Assembly (NCBI GenBank): GCA_017591395.1
Contig: WEDG01003994.1
Coordinates: forward strand, 22,230 to 86,229
Length of the DNA: 64,000 nucleotides
DNA from: Schistocephalus solidus
Taxonomy: Eukaryota; Platyhelminthes; Cestoda; Diphyllobothriidea; Diphyllobothriidae
Direction of reading: 5' to 3'
Part shown: in pieces, positions 34,201 through 44,500 of the stretch
How positions within the stretch are numbered: position 1 is the stretch's first letter
Layout of the letters: each line of letters begins with the position of its first letter
Notes under the pieces: model-generated
Database searches by the model: none
What the model was told of the DNA's origin: nothing
Seen by the model: the letters and a program-made list of their open reading frames with translations, nothing else
Translations under genes and position numbers: made by a program

Positions 34201-37200
34201 AACACTGAGCTCGTAAGGTGGGCGACGAAGAACGTGCCCAAACCACCTCAGTCGTCGTTCTTGGACAGCTTGGGATATCCTTACGATGTTTTCGCAGAGA
34301 GTATGGACTGTCTCATTTGAGACGAAGTCTGTGTACTTCACGCGGACGATGGTCCTCAAGCAGTGTTCGTCAAATGCCTCCAGTTTTCGTTCATCTTTTA
34401 CGCGTATAGCCCAGCATTCACAGCCGTAGAGAAGGACGGACCGAACTGACACACGGTATAAGCGAATATTTGTGGCGATAGAAATGTCGCGTCGTGTTCA
34501 CAGGCACGTTCTAAGGCTTGAGAAAATACGACGAGCAGCATCGTATCGGGAGACAATGTAATCCTTACTCTGTCCATTCGGCAGCAACCTCGCCCTAAGG
34601 TATTTAAAACTGCCTACCTCTTCAAGTTGACTGCCATCGACCTCGAGAGGTGCCTTCTCCTGGGTAGAAATCCAGCTTTGGTCTTATCCGCGTTTATGGC
34701 CAACCGACCGATTTAGCGACCTCATTCACCCGCAATACCATAGACTAACGATCGCTTAAGTTTGAAGCTAGTAAGGCGATATCATCTGCGTAGTCGAGGT
34801 CAGCCGGCCGGCGTCCGGGTGCAAGCTCAACATCGTCCTCTTCATGCAGGGCCTTCATAAGAATCCAGTCGATAGCGTAGTTGAACAGGATGGGCGACAA
34901 AATAAAACCTTGTCAAACGCCAGATCGGATATCGAATGCTTGTGAAAGATTGTTATGGACCAAAACTCGTACAGTGGTTGAAATGTAATAGGCCTTGATC
35001 ATGACGATTATTTCTGCTTGTAGGCCATCTAGTGCTATTATCCGCAATAATGATTCACGATGGACGGAATCGAACGCGGCGGCGAAGTTGACAAAGCATA
35101 CGGCTGTCGGTTGCTGGTAACTATGGCGGGATTCAAGGATACGCCTTAGCGTGAATATTTGGTCCACACATCTACGCCCAGCACGGAATCCGGCTTGTTT
35201 GGGCCTCGTCCTAAAGTCGCGCACAGCCTGGAATCGCCCGAAAATTTTAGCAGCAACGTCGATAAGACTTATGCCACAGTAGTTTTCGCATCTAGTTTTG
35301 TCTCCCTTCTTGTTGACAGGCACAAGGATGCCTGAGCCCCAGTCATCAGGAACAACCTCGTCTCTCCACGCTTGTACAATCCCTTCATGGAGCAAGGGCG
35401 CCAGTGTGTCGACACAAAACTTGTAGATTTCAGAGGGTATACCATCCTCTCCGGGTGCCTTGTTGTTGCGCAACCTTATGGCATCAGTGACTTCTCCTTC
35501 AGAAGGGGGGGGTCGCATGACACTGCATAGGCAGGAGAGGGAGGAGACTCCGTTGCACGTGGTAAGGGGGTGCTGGGCTCCGTATCGAAATTGAGAAGGT
35601 TCTCGAAGTGCTCACGCCAGCGCTCGACCTTGGCCGGGTTTACAGCAATAAAGCTGCCATTCACGTCACGCACAGATTCGCTCAGTGTAGAGGGCCTACC
35701 ACTAACTTGGCGGATAATTTGGTAGAGTTTTTGAGTGTCACCTACGTTTGTGGCCTGCTCCATCGGGGTTGCTATTTCAGCCCAATATTTATTCCGGTCC
35801 TCCTTAGCCGATTTTGCCATAATCTTTCGGAGTTGGCGGAAGGAAGCCTCGTTGTGGGACCTGAATTGAGCCGTCTGGGCAGACAACTGCAGGGTTCTTC
35901 CGCTGATCCAATCACTGCGGCGTCGCTGAGTAAACCCAAGGATTTTCTCAGCTGCCCCATAGACTAGTTCCTTCAGTGCTGACCACTCACTACTGCCTTC
36001 TCCGTCTGTTCGAGTAGTAAAACAGGACCGGATTTCTCTGTCCAGGGCCGCGGCAGTCGGGTTGCTGGATTTTGGCGACATCGAGGCGTCTAGCACATGA
36101 CATTTTGGATGCGGATGATAGGTACATTTTCAAGCGTCTACGAACGAGAACATGGTCAGACCAATCGGCATTACTAGTATCGGCACCACACATCGATCTG
36201 CTATCATGAACCCAGCTGCAGAACCGTGAACTAACTAGGATTTAGTCGAGCTGATTGACCATGTGGCCATCGTCTGAATACCAGGTCAGCAGGGGTTTGT
36301 TGCGGTGCTGGAAGCCCGTGTTCGTGACAAATAGTCGGTTCTGGTCAGCAATATTTTCCCATTGAGAACCAAACCCAAAACGGTCAATAAGATGACTATA
36401 AGTGGAGTCACCACGTCCAGTCCGGCCATTCCAGTCCCCAGCAACAATTACCAGATCGCGGCGCGGGAGTCTTTCAACTAACGCTTGCGGTTGCGGGTAA
36501 AACGTCTCTTTTTCGCGCTGTTCGGCAGCAAAATTCGGTACGTACATGGAGACGATAAAGATGTTTTTAAAGTGACCTTTCAGTCACACATAGGCCATCC
36601 GTTCGTTGACTGGTTCCCAAGCAAGCAGTGCACGGTTCGCTTGTTGCGAGAGGGCAATCGTCACACCATGTCTACCAGAAAAATCGCGAGGACCACTGTG
36701 GTACAGGGTGAAGTGTGAGTTGGCTCCCGGGCTCTTTATTTCCAGAGAGCCCGAGTTAGGTATTCGGACTTCTGACAGGCAGCACGCATCTACGTTGTAC
36801 TGATAAAGGATGTGCGCCGTCCGACTTTGGGTACCAGGGTCCGATTCCAATTGAGTAGTCCAGCTCACATACTATTCGCTCGCACCACTGGACTAGGGTT
36901 GCGGAGCGCGTCGGTTCCCACGGACGCCGTAGCATGGATCGTAGTACTATATTCGGACATATTTTCATGAGGTGTATTTGGGATTGTGAGTACGGGTGGG
37001 TCCTCAACAGCCACTCGGGGAGTCTTGGTTGCCTTGAAATGTAATGATTGCCATCTGACATCTCGTTATCAGTTTGTGGGCGAGAAAATTCCTGTAACCA
37101 ACAGTTCCCGTCGGAAATATTGCTTTAGCCAATGCCTTCCTCAAACTTTTGAGAGGTTAGATGACGAGTTTGGTTTTTATGGGGAAAACTGTCTAGTCTT

Positions 37201-40200
37201 TTAGAGCATTCTGACTTATGCCCCATCCATTATTATTCTTTCTTTCTGTCAAGTCGCCGCATTTCCGTTTTTACATCAGTCACTTCTACTACCCAGTTCT
37301 GTTGGAACCCTTACATGCGGGTTGTTTTACTGGGCATCATACATTAATACGACCGTCGATTCAGACAAGGTCTACCGTGTACTCCACAGCAGGCGGACGC
37401 AGTGAAGGTGACTTGCTCGTGAATTAGTTTATAGTGGTAGAAGACTTGCGCCGCATCTACCACGCTCTCTCGTCCTTCACCCGACTGGGACTGGTGTCAT
37501 GGCCAAGTCACGAAGACTGGAGACGGGATCGGGCACAAGTGTCTGGCACAACGTGAACCCCCGCCTTGGCGTACCACTACACCTTCTGGTCTGCGCACAA
37601 GGATTTCACACAAGATAAGAGGAACGGCTCTGATTCCACTGAGTGGGAGTGCCATTAAGGTCACATTAAGAGCGAGTACTTACAGTCTAACTCTGCCCTG
37701 AAAGGAGGGCGGAGTTATTCTGGCAGTTGACCACATTCCAAGCAGCGTCCTCTAGCGCACCGTGATAGATTTCAGCACTTCTGCTGGTTCATGGGGAGTA
37801 GTGTGCACGGAGACTCGACCTCAATTTCTTCCCTATTCCATTTACCGTTTGAAAGTCCGAGTCGTTATATCGACTGATGCCGAAAGAAGAAGCAGTTACT
37901 GACAGCTATACGACCCGTCTGTGAGTGCCACACACGCGACCTAACCCCCAACAACACTAGGATTTCATACAGTGGGAGGGTAAGATGCCTTGTATCTCGG
38001 AGGTGTGAGACTGCCATAGAGGCCATGTAGAGAAAGAGCCAAAGAGCACGTATCCCACTTACGTGGTCATCATAAGGGCATAACTCGAGGCTACGTTATT
38101 TGTTCTATCCCCCATACAGGCCTTACTGTTGATTGCATTCGCCACGCCCTGGTAAATTGATCACCGTTATACTACACGGATCCGTTTTATTTTGTTGGGT
38201 GGAGGGGCGCAAATTCGCGATTACTACGCAAAGCCGACTTCTGCCGGACCTCATGGGTGTTTTTTGGGACACGATGAGCCCTTATTTCCGGCACCCGCAC
38301 TCTCTTGTCACTGTACGTCACTATATTTTACATAATTGAGAGTAGTCAAGCCGACTTTTTTTCTCTTTAGGAACCTGCTTCTGTGCGTATTGGCAGCAAA
38401 GTTCGCCTCTTGTACAACCCAGCTGTCCGGTCTGCCGTGGCCAGGTAAAATGCACATCCCCATTAACCGTTCTCAGACCTCTTTTAAATAAATCGCCTCA
38501 ACAATAGGCTAGTTTTCCGACAGGATTTTGCCCAGTGACGATGGAGTGAAACCGAGTGCTGGGAAGTTTCTTTAAACGCATTGGAAACGTTTACTTTGGC
38601 TCGTTTTATCAGTGAGCAACAAGCGCTGATTTAGGTGTCATCCGGGTTTTCATATAAGAGTTTTCTTCTCTTAATTAAATGACAATGAGGCATAAGTACA
38701 TGACCGTGCTAATGGTCACTTCCCGTTAGGTTTAGTTAACAAATGTTAGGTCTGTGTAATGTGTTTAACTTTGCTACTTTAAACTTATTAGCAGGTTCTT
38801 TTGATACGTTACATGACCGACATTCTAAACCCACACCAGGTGGCGGACGGCTTGCCCACATTTAAAGCATGTGCTGTCGATTGTCTGAAGCAAGTTAATT
38901 TAATTTCATAAATATGCTCATCAGAAATCGGTGGAAGAAATTAACTCTAATTTTGTTATTTCATTCGAAGGGATCGGTCGCCAACACTTCTCCGTTATAA
39001 TGTAGAAACTGTTGAATGTGGTCTCAGATATGGGTTATGAGGGTTGAAATTACATTGAAACATCTGATGCCCAATTGAACTCGTAGTATATTTTTGCCTT
39101 ATCGTCCGGAGGCCTTTGAATAAAGGCCATGAAAAGCTAAGCGTAGGGAGCATTCAAAGTTAACTTTTACTGCTGTGCTTTCTAGGCAATATGCGCGTCG
39201 ACTTAAGAGATTTTCTGAAAGAAAATGCCTTTTTTTCGGGATCTTATGGGGCCTCTTAGATGCTGTTGGTGCTAACGATGCCCGTAGCATGTAACAACCT
39301 GTAACCGAGAACGTTTGAACTTTCTGTCATAAGTTCCTGTCCATAACTGCAACTTGTAATTCATGTTTGACTAACTAGGCCCAGTCCCTGGATTAGATTT
39401 CGAAATGTAAGCAAGCAAGGCCTTTCATGTTAGTTGTTTCTTGTTTTTCGTCTTTTCTCTAACTGACGGAAATCGCCGTTAACAAATCATCGGTGAAATA
39501 CGTATAACGAATTCATTGAGAATAATTTAACTCGTGATGATGTGAAGGCTGTTTTTTCATAGCACAGCATGAGCACTGGAGTCGCCATATTTTGAGGACG
39601 ACCAATTAACCTTGTTGTTGATAACATTGGAACAAGTATGACACTGTCTGTTTCTCCTTATTTCAAAATTCGTTGACCGATTAACACGGGATTGCAAGCC
39701 TACTCGACAGCTCCACAACCTACAGCATTTCGCGAATTTATCGACTATAAATGCCGAAAATTACATGAAGTTTTACGAATGTTTTGCTATCATTCTCCGG
39801 ACAAAAACGCCCAACGTAATCCGGGTTATTTTCCACCGGAAGACACCTCCGCTAACGTGTCGAATTCGCTAAACTGATATGCACATATAGCTATCTGACA
39901 TTGCTTGAAGTATCGTGTTTTTCTTGTGCTGCAGTTGCCTGTAATTAGTTGTTAAATCTGCCGACCTGCTTTTACATCCCAATTTTAAAGAAGCACATTC
40001 ATTTTTCCGTAGTGTGTCATTCCTGCTGCCCTGGTATTTTGACTTCGAATGACCGTACTTTCGGGATGTCTTTTGTCTATTGATGCGTTCTTGGCTCCCG
40101 TATGTTGCCCCATCCTACTACTCATCCTCATCTTCCTCTTCTTCTTCTTCTTCTTCTTCTTCTTCTTCTTCTTCCTCCTCCACATATTCTTTCTTAGAAC

Positions 40201-43200
40201 CTCTTGGCCGAAACACTTGATTGATTTTGTGCATCATTTGAGCAGACGGCTTTTACCGTAGTACATATTACCTAAGACGATACCGGTCGTTGGTGGATGG
40301 ACGCTCACCGATCGGTTACGGGACACGCTCGTCCCGTTCTGCCTCGGGGTTCGCCCTCATTGAGCGTCCATCCACCAATTTTAATATTCCCGATCGAAAC
40401 CAGCAAGAAAATGAGTGCGTGCCTCTATGTTTAGGGGATTTTACTTCTAATCAACAGGTCGTGGGTTTGAGCCTCGTGTGGTGTACCACCCGGGGTTGGG
40501 TATGGCCAACTGACAACGACTAATAAGCCAAACACAGTCATTCCAGTTACCCTTGTCTTTTTCGGTAATGTTCGTCTACAATGACGGTAATACTTTTTTT
40601 ATCACGACACGTCTTCGAATCTCGTATGTGTTATTCTCAAAGGTGCCTTGCCTCTTTATTCTCTAGCTACGGTTCCTTATAAAAAGATTCACAGAAGAAG
40701 AGATGGCTGCTAACTCCATGGAGCGGCAGGAGGTGGAATCGAAAGTGACTCTTTTTAATCGTCGCTTTTCTGGAGCTTCGGTATCCGTAAGTTGGCGTAC
40801 TGTCGTTAAATTTTTCAAACAACTCTATTACGAACAAACGAACGACCTAACACATCCCGCTATAATGACTGTTTGCCTAACTGCCAAATGTGATCTTTCG
40901 AAATTGAACGCTTGGAATCGGACCTTTTTATGGACCTGACTTCGATTGAGGCCTGAACTTCGAGTTAATATACTTGGTAGCACATTTTTTCCAGTAATAA
41001 CAGTTAGTAGCTACCTTACCAAAGTATACCTTCATTGTACGCCGAAATCATATGAAACGGCCGGAATATTTACATTTTGACATGTTACTAGTAGTTCTCC
41101 CGTCGAAATCGACAATGGTCATAGGCATGGAGCCTAGGTGTAGGAGCTTGATTTTGACTGTGTGCCTTCTTTTCCGTTCAAACGAAACTTCCTATCGAAG
41201 TGAAGTGCACATTTTTTGCGTATATTTTATGCTAGTCTTTTTTGTTTAAGTTTACGCCCTGTCTAGATTTGTTCTCGAAGAGACAGTGTCTCGTGTAAAA
41301 ACATTTACTTCTTATAGACGCATCAAAATCTTCGCTTCAAGAGGCCATGCGTACCGACACTCACGGGGCACGATAAATACATCTCAGGTGTCTTGAGAAC
41401 CTTGGGAACCAGTTAAATTGTAGGCTGTGCTTCAACAGATGCAGGTCTTCGTAAACTCTCCTGAGGGCGAAAATTTGAGAAGGACCTGATTTTCATTAAA
41501 AGGAGTCAAATACTTTAGAGGTAAGGGCTGAGTATATGACAGTACAGAAGACGATGGAAAAGTAAACCCTATTGAAGTAGTATTTTCCCGGCGCCGTTCG
41601 CACAGCTTGCTGGAGATAATGTTCTCGGCAAATCGAAGTGACATTTACACCTGGCGATGTTTTCTCTCGAAACATTATCGAAGAATGTCGATCAATGTTT
41701 CATTTTTTAGTACATGCACTATGTACACTTTTTTCTTTAGTAACGTCATAGTCCTACGCGTTCGGTTTAAAACCATGACAACTGATGTAGTTATGATTGA
41801 TTGCCATCCCACTAAATGTTAACCCAAATTCTGAAATTTGTTTCTGTTGGAGAGAATTACCTTATGGAGGCCGCAATATTGATTATCGTTCGATATTATC
41901 AAAAGGTATTTTGCTCACTCTAGGTTATAGGTTTTGGAATAAGCTTCTTTCTGGCTGCCTGCGTAAGGTGCACTCTGTAAAAGATAGCTAATTAAGTACA
42001 ATGAGTTTTATCCATTTATTTTCTACACTCTTATGAATTTAAATATATTCTATAGAAAAACTGCATAAAGTTTTCAGTTTTGTAATAATTTGGCAGCTTC
42101 TTACACCTTCGCATCTTAGACTCGAAGGAAGGATATCTTTCGGTTAAAAAAAGGTTTTTAATTCGTGAATAATTTTGAAGCCAATCTGCAGCAGCACTTG
42201 TTCAAACGTCCATGCTGTACACTTTCCATCTAGGGAAAAATCATATATATCCCTATGCTATATACATCCTAGGTAGTGTTACTAAACTTACTGATGCGAT
42301 GCTGTGTGGCCGGTGGTAAAGCCGAAAGATACCACCTCTTCGAGTATAAAATTCGAAAGCGCAAATTACTACTACAATACCTGCCCTATCACATAAATGC
42401 AGATGGCCGTTTAGGTCATATTTGTAGACTCACCCAAACAGAAAAACTCGTTACCAAGAGTACTAAACGTCCACAACATAATTCGGCGATTAATATGACA
42501 AAGATCGATTTAGAAGACTTTTATAATAAGCAACTCCTTTAAAACAACCTCAATTAGAGATTTTGTGTTGAATGTCTGCATACGCAGCTGTTTTCCAAGA
42601 CGTTCGACCGGTTTTTGACTTCGCTAAAAATAAGAGATACGGTGCCTCCTGAAAATGAAAGAACTTACTGATTTCTTTCTATTGGAGCGTTTTCGCTCTA
42701 CCTGCTTTCTTTTCTGCCCAGTTCTAAGATTCCAAATGCACAACCGAGTGGTCGAATATATACTAAGATTTAACAAAAAACGTCAATATTCTGCACTTTA
42801 TGTTTCGATTTTCCATATTCATTAATAGTTAACTGCAGATAGACATTGTCTGGACATCTTTCGCGTAAGGAGTGACGGAAAAATAGCGGCATGTGGTGGC
42901 TTTTCGTATATATGTTTGTTTACCTTCCCAATTATCACAAGTTTATTGCTGTTTTTCGGCCTAAAGAGTAAAAAATTTGCATCCTGAATATTTTGAACTA
43001 AATCCGCCCTTGTTCTGCCGAAAACAATGCGATTTCTCAAATCTCCATTTACCTGATTTTCGTGAACGCAGGATCAAATTGTACGTTCTCTGAAGGAATA
43101 TATTTAAAACCTTTCTAGCTTATACTTATATTAATTTATAGTGCAACGCACACAAACAAGAAGGTTGGGTCCAGAAGCTGCAATAACGTAGGAAAACACC

Positions 43201-44213
43201 AGGAAATCAGGAAACGTCGGATTTGGCCTGATTTTGCCCATTTTTGCCTTCAGGTATCAGATCTGAAATGAACTCTTCCTTATTAAACAGCATTTGCGCC
43301 TCAAATCAGTACTGAAACACAATTAAAAACTTCAAACGTGTGCCATACTGCCGTCTTAAATTTCAAGGATGACATTTAATGAGTTAGGCAATCCACGGTA
43401 CATGTGAATTTCTATGGGTATCGGAAATCAGTGTAAAAATCCATACCATTTGAGCAGTAACTTATACAGGCGGCCTGAGAAAGTTCTTTTAAAAGCCGGC
43501 ACTCGGGCGTGACTGAACTATTGGTGGAGTATGTTGCAGTTTCTAATCGAAGACATATTTCAGATACTTGGTTAACATTTCATGCGGTAGATCACGTTTT
43601 CCAAGAGTTTTTGTTTCAGTATGTCAGTTGTCAGTGCAAATGCAATCCAATCTGCAGTTAAGTTATTGTGTTTTAGTTATACCATCCAAAAAGACCCTGA
43701 CTCGCATCAGTTTTACCGGAGCTCCAGTGCGTAGTAAACAACAAGGATTTAAATAATTTTTACTCTCTTATCTTTGCAAGATCGCGTAGTTCGGGCAGTC
43801 AAATACGTGTACGTCCTAATGCCTAACCCCTCGGGTCTCACAGCAGAACCCTATCGAAGTCGATTTTTTTCTTTTATATTCATATCCCCTACCTCCAAAC
43901 AAACCCAACTTGCACGCAGTTTGTTTGCCAACGGCGCAATTTTCTGCAGTTCCTCGACCAACTCCGCGACATGCCCGTCCTCCTGCGCTACGCATTGCCA
44001 TCTCTCCTCGACGGTCGTGGCATCTCCTACCTCCTTCGACTGCGCCTCTTCATTCTCACCATCTTCGTCTTCTTTTACGTTATCTCGCCACTAGACCTTT
44101 TCCCTGAGGCTATGGTGGGCGCCTTCGGTATGCTCGACGATATCATCATTTTCCTGCTTTTCGGTCTCTACGTAGCCGCTCTGTGTCGGCGGCACATTAC
44201 AGTGACAAACTAG
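28144..44213 (+). CDS. RNF170: RNF170-like ER membrane RING E3 ubiquitin ligase (5 exons)
   Basis: Exons 28,144-28,256, 28,889-29,052, 38,371-38,444, 40,667-40,786 and 43,950-44,213 join with GT-AG introns and matching phases into 735 bases, 244 residues plus TAG. The human protein is about 258 residues. Residues 11-30 are a membrane segment. The RING-HC has Cys72, Cys75, Cys87, His89, Cys92, Cys95, Cys111 and Cys114, with ETNC before the His and AYW after it as in RNF170 proteins. FNRRFSG and the C-terminal DUF1232 region (two hydrophobic segments around ISPLDLFPEA and LDDIIIFLL) complete the family pattern. In vertebrates RNF170 sits in the ER membrane and ubiquitinates activated IP3 receptors with the erlin complex; that role is inferred here. 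The start could instead lie upstream, because exon 1 is open back to a possible acceptor at 28,089. Confidence 0.92.
28257..28888 (+). other. RNF170-like intron 1
   Basis: This is a 632-bp phase 2 intron, GTGGGT to TCTTTTAG. I recognise no repeat or gene inside it. Confidence 0.75.
28889..29052 (+). CDS. RNF170: RNF170-like exon 2 (first RING half)
   Basis: The first base completes Arg38, followed by residues 39-92 and one base of Gly93. It begins QHISSIHPDSQQ, matching the QxIHPEN-type segment after the first membrane span of RNF170. It carries CPIC, ETNCRHCFC and thus six of the metal ligands except Cys95 onward. The acceptor is TCTTTTAG and the donor G/GTAAGC. Confidence 0.92.
29430..29476 (-). 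repeat. Inverted repeat arm (right)
   Basis: It is the reverse complement of 26,644-26,690 with about one mismatch across the core. A partial related block (GTGTAATCCAAACTTGAAAA) is near 27,752. It is probably a copy of a short non-autonomous repeat. Confidence 0.7.
31600..31680 (-). repeat. tRNA-like SINE remnant
   Basis: The minus strand reads GGCTTAACGGTAGAGCGG, an A-box-like block as in the SINE heads at 57,620 and 61,040, then TTGACTTCTAAACGC and a degraded B-box-like GACGAATTCGG. The characteristic SINE tail is not obvious. This is an old fragment. Confidence 0.45.
33405..33650 (+). pseudogene. Unknown ORF scrap, possibly retroelement N-terminus
   Basis: An 81-residue open frame includes REKLSFLHQCQGNGILPKSV. 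The pattern of a hydrophobic FLxxCxxxxxIPK motif with basic flanks recalls the region ahead of the RT in some Penelope-like and related elements. No neighbouring RT is visible and I cannot confirm the relationship. It could be chance. Confidence 0.25.
33960..37060 (-). mobile_element. RTE-clade retrotransposon, antisense in RNF170-like intron 2
   Basis: About 3.1 kb on the minus strand, the normal size for an RTE element. It has an APE endonuclease at the 5' end (about 36,870-35,980) and an RT in the middle (about 35,520-34,740). Its C-terminus has RRLRWFGHVLRRP (about 34,270-34,230), a hallmark of RTE C-terminal regions. ORF1 is absent, as in many RTE elements. Reading is broken by a few stops and shifts. 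It lies wholly within a host intron, opposite to the gene. Confidence 0.85.
34057..36868 (-). pseudogene. RTE ORF (endonuclease, RT, C-terminal region)
   Basis: Endonuclease blocks are CCLSEVRIPNSG (catalytic Glu), IVAGDWNGRTG (intact Asp and Asn), LLTWYSDDG and ADWSDHVLVRRRL (Asp-His pair). RT blocks are NNKAPGEDGIPSEIYK, ILVPVNKKGDKTRCENYCGIS, KQAGFRAGRRCVDQIF, CFVNFAAAFDSVHRESLL, QGFILSPILFNYAIDW and LDYADDIALLAS with YADD intact near 34,785-34,796. The expected Arg before QGF is a TGA stop at about 34,910-34,912, consistent with a CGA to TGA change. Further breaks lie near 36,240 (TAA/TAG region), 36,850 and 34,480. Endonuclease and RT catalytic residues are all preserved. The clade is the same as schistosome SR2-type elements, judged by motif style only. 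Confidence 0.82.
37560..37850 (-). repeat. Dispersed repeat family S, diverged copy
   Basis: It resembles 61,150-61,400 in the same orientation: GGGAGTGCCATTAAGGTCAC, a CATTAAGAGCGAGTAC block, TTCCAAGCAGC, CGCACCGTGATAGATTTCA and CTGGTTCATGGGGAG in the same order. It is more diverged than the other two copies and may extend left to about 37,440. Confidence 0.55.
38371..38444 (+). CDS. RNF170: RNF170-like exon 3 (second RING half)
   Basis: It completes Gly93 and encodes residues 94-117, including Cys95, AYW and the last ligand pair CPVC (Cys111, Cys114), ending RGQ in phase 0. The acceptor is TTCTCTTTAG and the donor CAG/GTAAAA. At 74 bases it is too short to show as a stand-alone frame, but it fits exactly between exons 2 and 4. 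Confidence 0.92.
40131..40180 (+). repeat. (CTT)n microsatellite
   Basis: A near-perfect run of CTT triplets of about 50 bases, with slightly imperfect TCC edges. It produces spurious Phe-rich or Lys-rich open frames. Confidence 0.9.
40290..40570 (+). mobile_element. tRNA-derived SINE with 18-bp palindromic head
   Basis: The left part has an exact inverted repeat, TTGGTGGATGGACGCTCA at 40,290-40,307 and its complement at 40,361-40,378. Next comes ATTCCCGATCGAAACC, as in the 57-58 kb array, then a degraded tRNA-like block with CAGGTCGTGGGTTTGAGCC as B box. The tail has GGGTATGGCCAACTGAC, CTAATAAGCC and CCTTGTCTTTTTCGG. The tail is shared with the array units. Confidence 0.7.
40667..40786 (+). 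CDS. RNF170: RNF170-like exon 4
   Basis: It encodes residues 118-157 in phase 0. It begins LRFLIKRFTEEE, equivalent to the hydrophobic then acidic segment after the RING, and includes FNRRFSG, a conserved RNF170 motif before the C-terminal domain. The acceptor is TTATTCTCTAG and the donor TCC/GTAAGT. A GT six bases earlier (at 40,781) would also keep frame but is a poorer donor. Confidence 0.88.
40787..43949 (+). other. RNF170-like intron 4
   Basis: This is a 3.2-kb phase 0 intron, A/T-rich. The small open frames (for example 42,276-42,542) have no recognisable motif. No mobile element with a partner in this window is seen. Confidence 0.7.
43950..44213 (+). CDS. RNF170: RNF170-like exon 5 (DUF1232 region, C-terminus)
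   Basis: It encodes residues 158-244 and TAG at 44,211. The acceptor is AATTTTCTGCAG. FLDQLRDMPVLLRYAL corresponds to the segment leading into the C-terminal domain. Two hydrophobic segments (about residues 190-203 and 219-236) flank SPLDLFPEA, the most conserved DUF1232 signature. The C-terminus is cytosolic in the vertebrate protein. Confidence 0.92.
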   Translation, partial: FLDQLRDMPVLLRYALPSLLDGRGISYLLRLRLFILTIFVFFYVISPLDLFPEAMVGAFGMLDDIIIFLLFGLYVAALCRRHITVTN

Positions 44214-44494
44214 TACCTGCTCCCTGAAGTCCGCTCTTTGCCCCATCGTATCCCAACCAAACGTGTTTCCCTGTTGCTTTTGGGGTCTTCTGATGCTCCC
44301 CAAGGAGCATTTGCCTTAACGAACTGTTTTTCTCTATTACCATTCTACTGTCCACAAACTTTGTACAGGTTATTGTAAGACAAAATGAGTTCAGATTTCT
44401 ATTGAATCGATTTAATCATTAATTTCCATTTTGCGATCTTCTGCCTCACATGCTCCGACCATCCTTTGGCGATTTCGCCGCGTACACTTGTAAA

Positions 44495-44500
44495 AATAAA
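44495..44500 (+). terminator. Polyadenylation signal of the RNF170-like gene
   Basis: AATAAA lies 282 bases after the stop codon, followed within 20-30 bases by a TTGTGACGCTTGTTTATTTGG T/G-rich stretch. It is the first canonical hexamer downstream of the gene. Confidence 0.65.

Larger units (their letters stand above)
29053..38370 (+). other. RNF170-like intron 2 (9.3 kb)
   Basis: This phase 1 intron contains the right inverted-repeat arm (29,430-29,476), a tRNA-like remnant (31,600-31,680), a possible retroelement scrap at 33,405-33,650, an antisense RTE element (33,960-37,060) and a family S repeat (37,560-37,850). I see nothing in 29,480-31,590 or 31,690-33,400. Confidence 0.7.
38445..40666 (+). 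other. RNF170-like intron 3
   Basis: This is a 2.2-kb phase 0 intron. It holds a (CTT)n tract (about 40,131-40,180) and a SINE with a palindromic head (40,290-40,570). Nothing else is recognised. Confidence 0.75.

Noticed and set aside
35608..35967. 119-residue plus-strand protein in intron 2
   Set aside because: It is the antisense of the RTE ORF between its endonuclease and RT.
39985..40261. Lys-rich and Phe-rich ORFs
   Set aside because: They arise from the (CTT)n microsatellite.
43774..44107. Alternative frames over the last RNF170-like exon
   Set aside because: The DUF1232 signature and the exact phase from exon 4 fix the frame. The others are shadows of a GC-rich exon.
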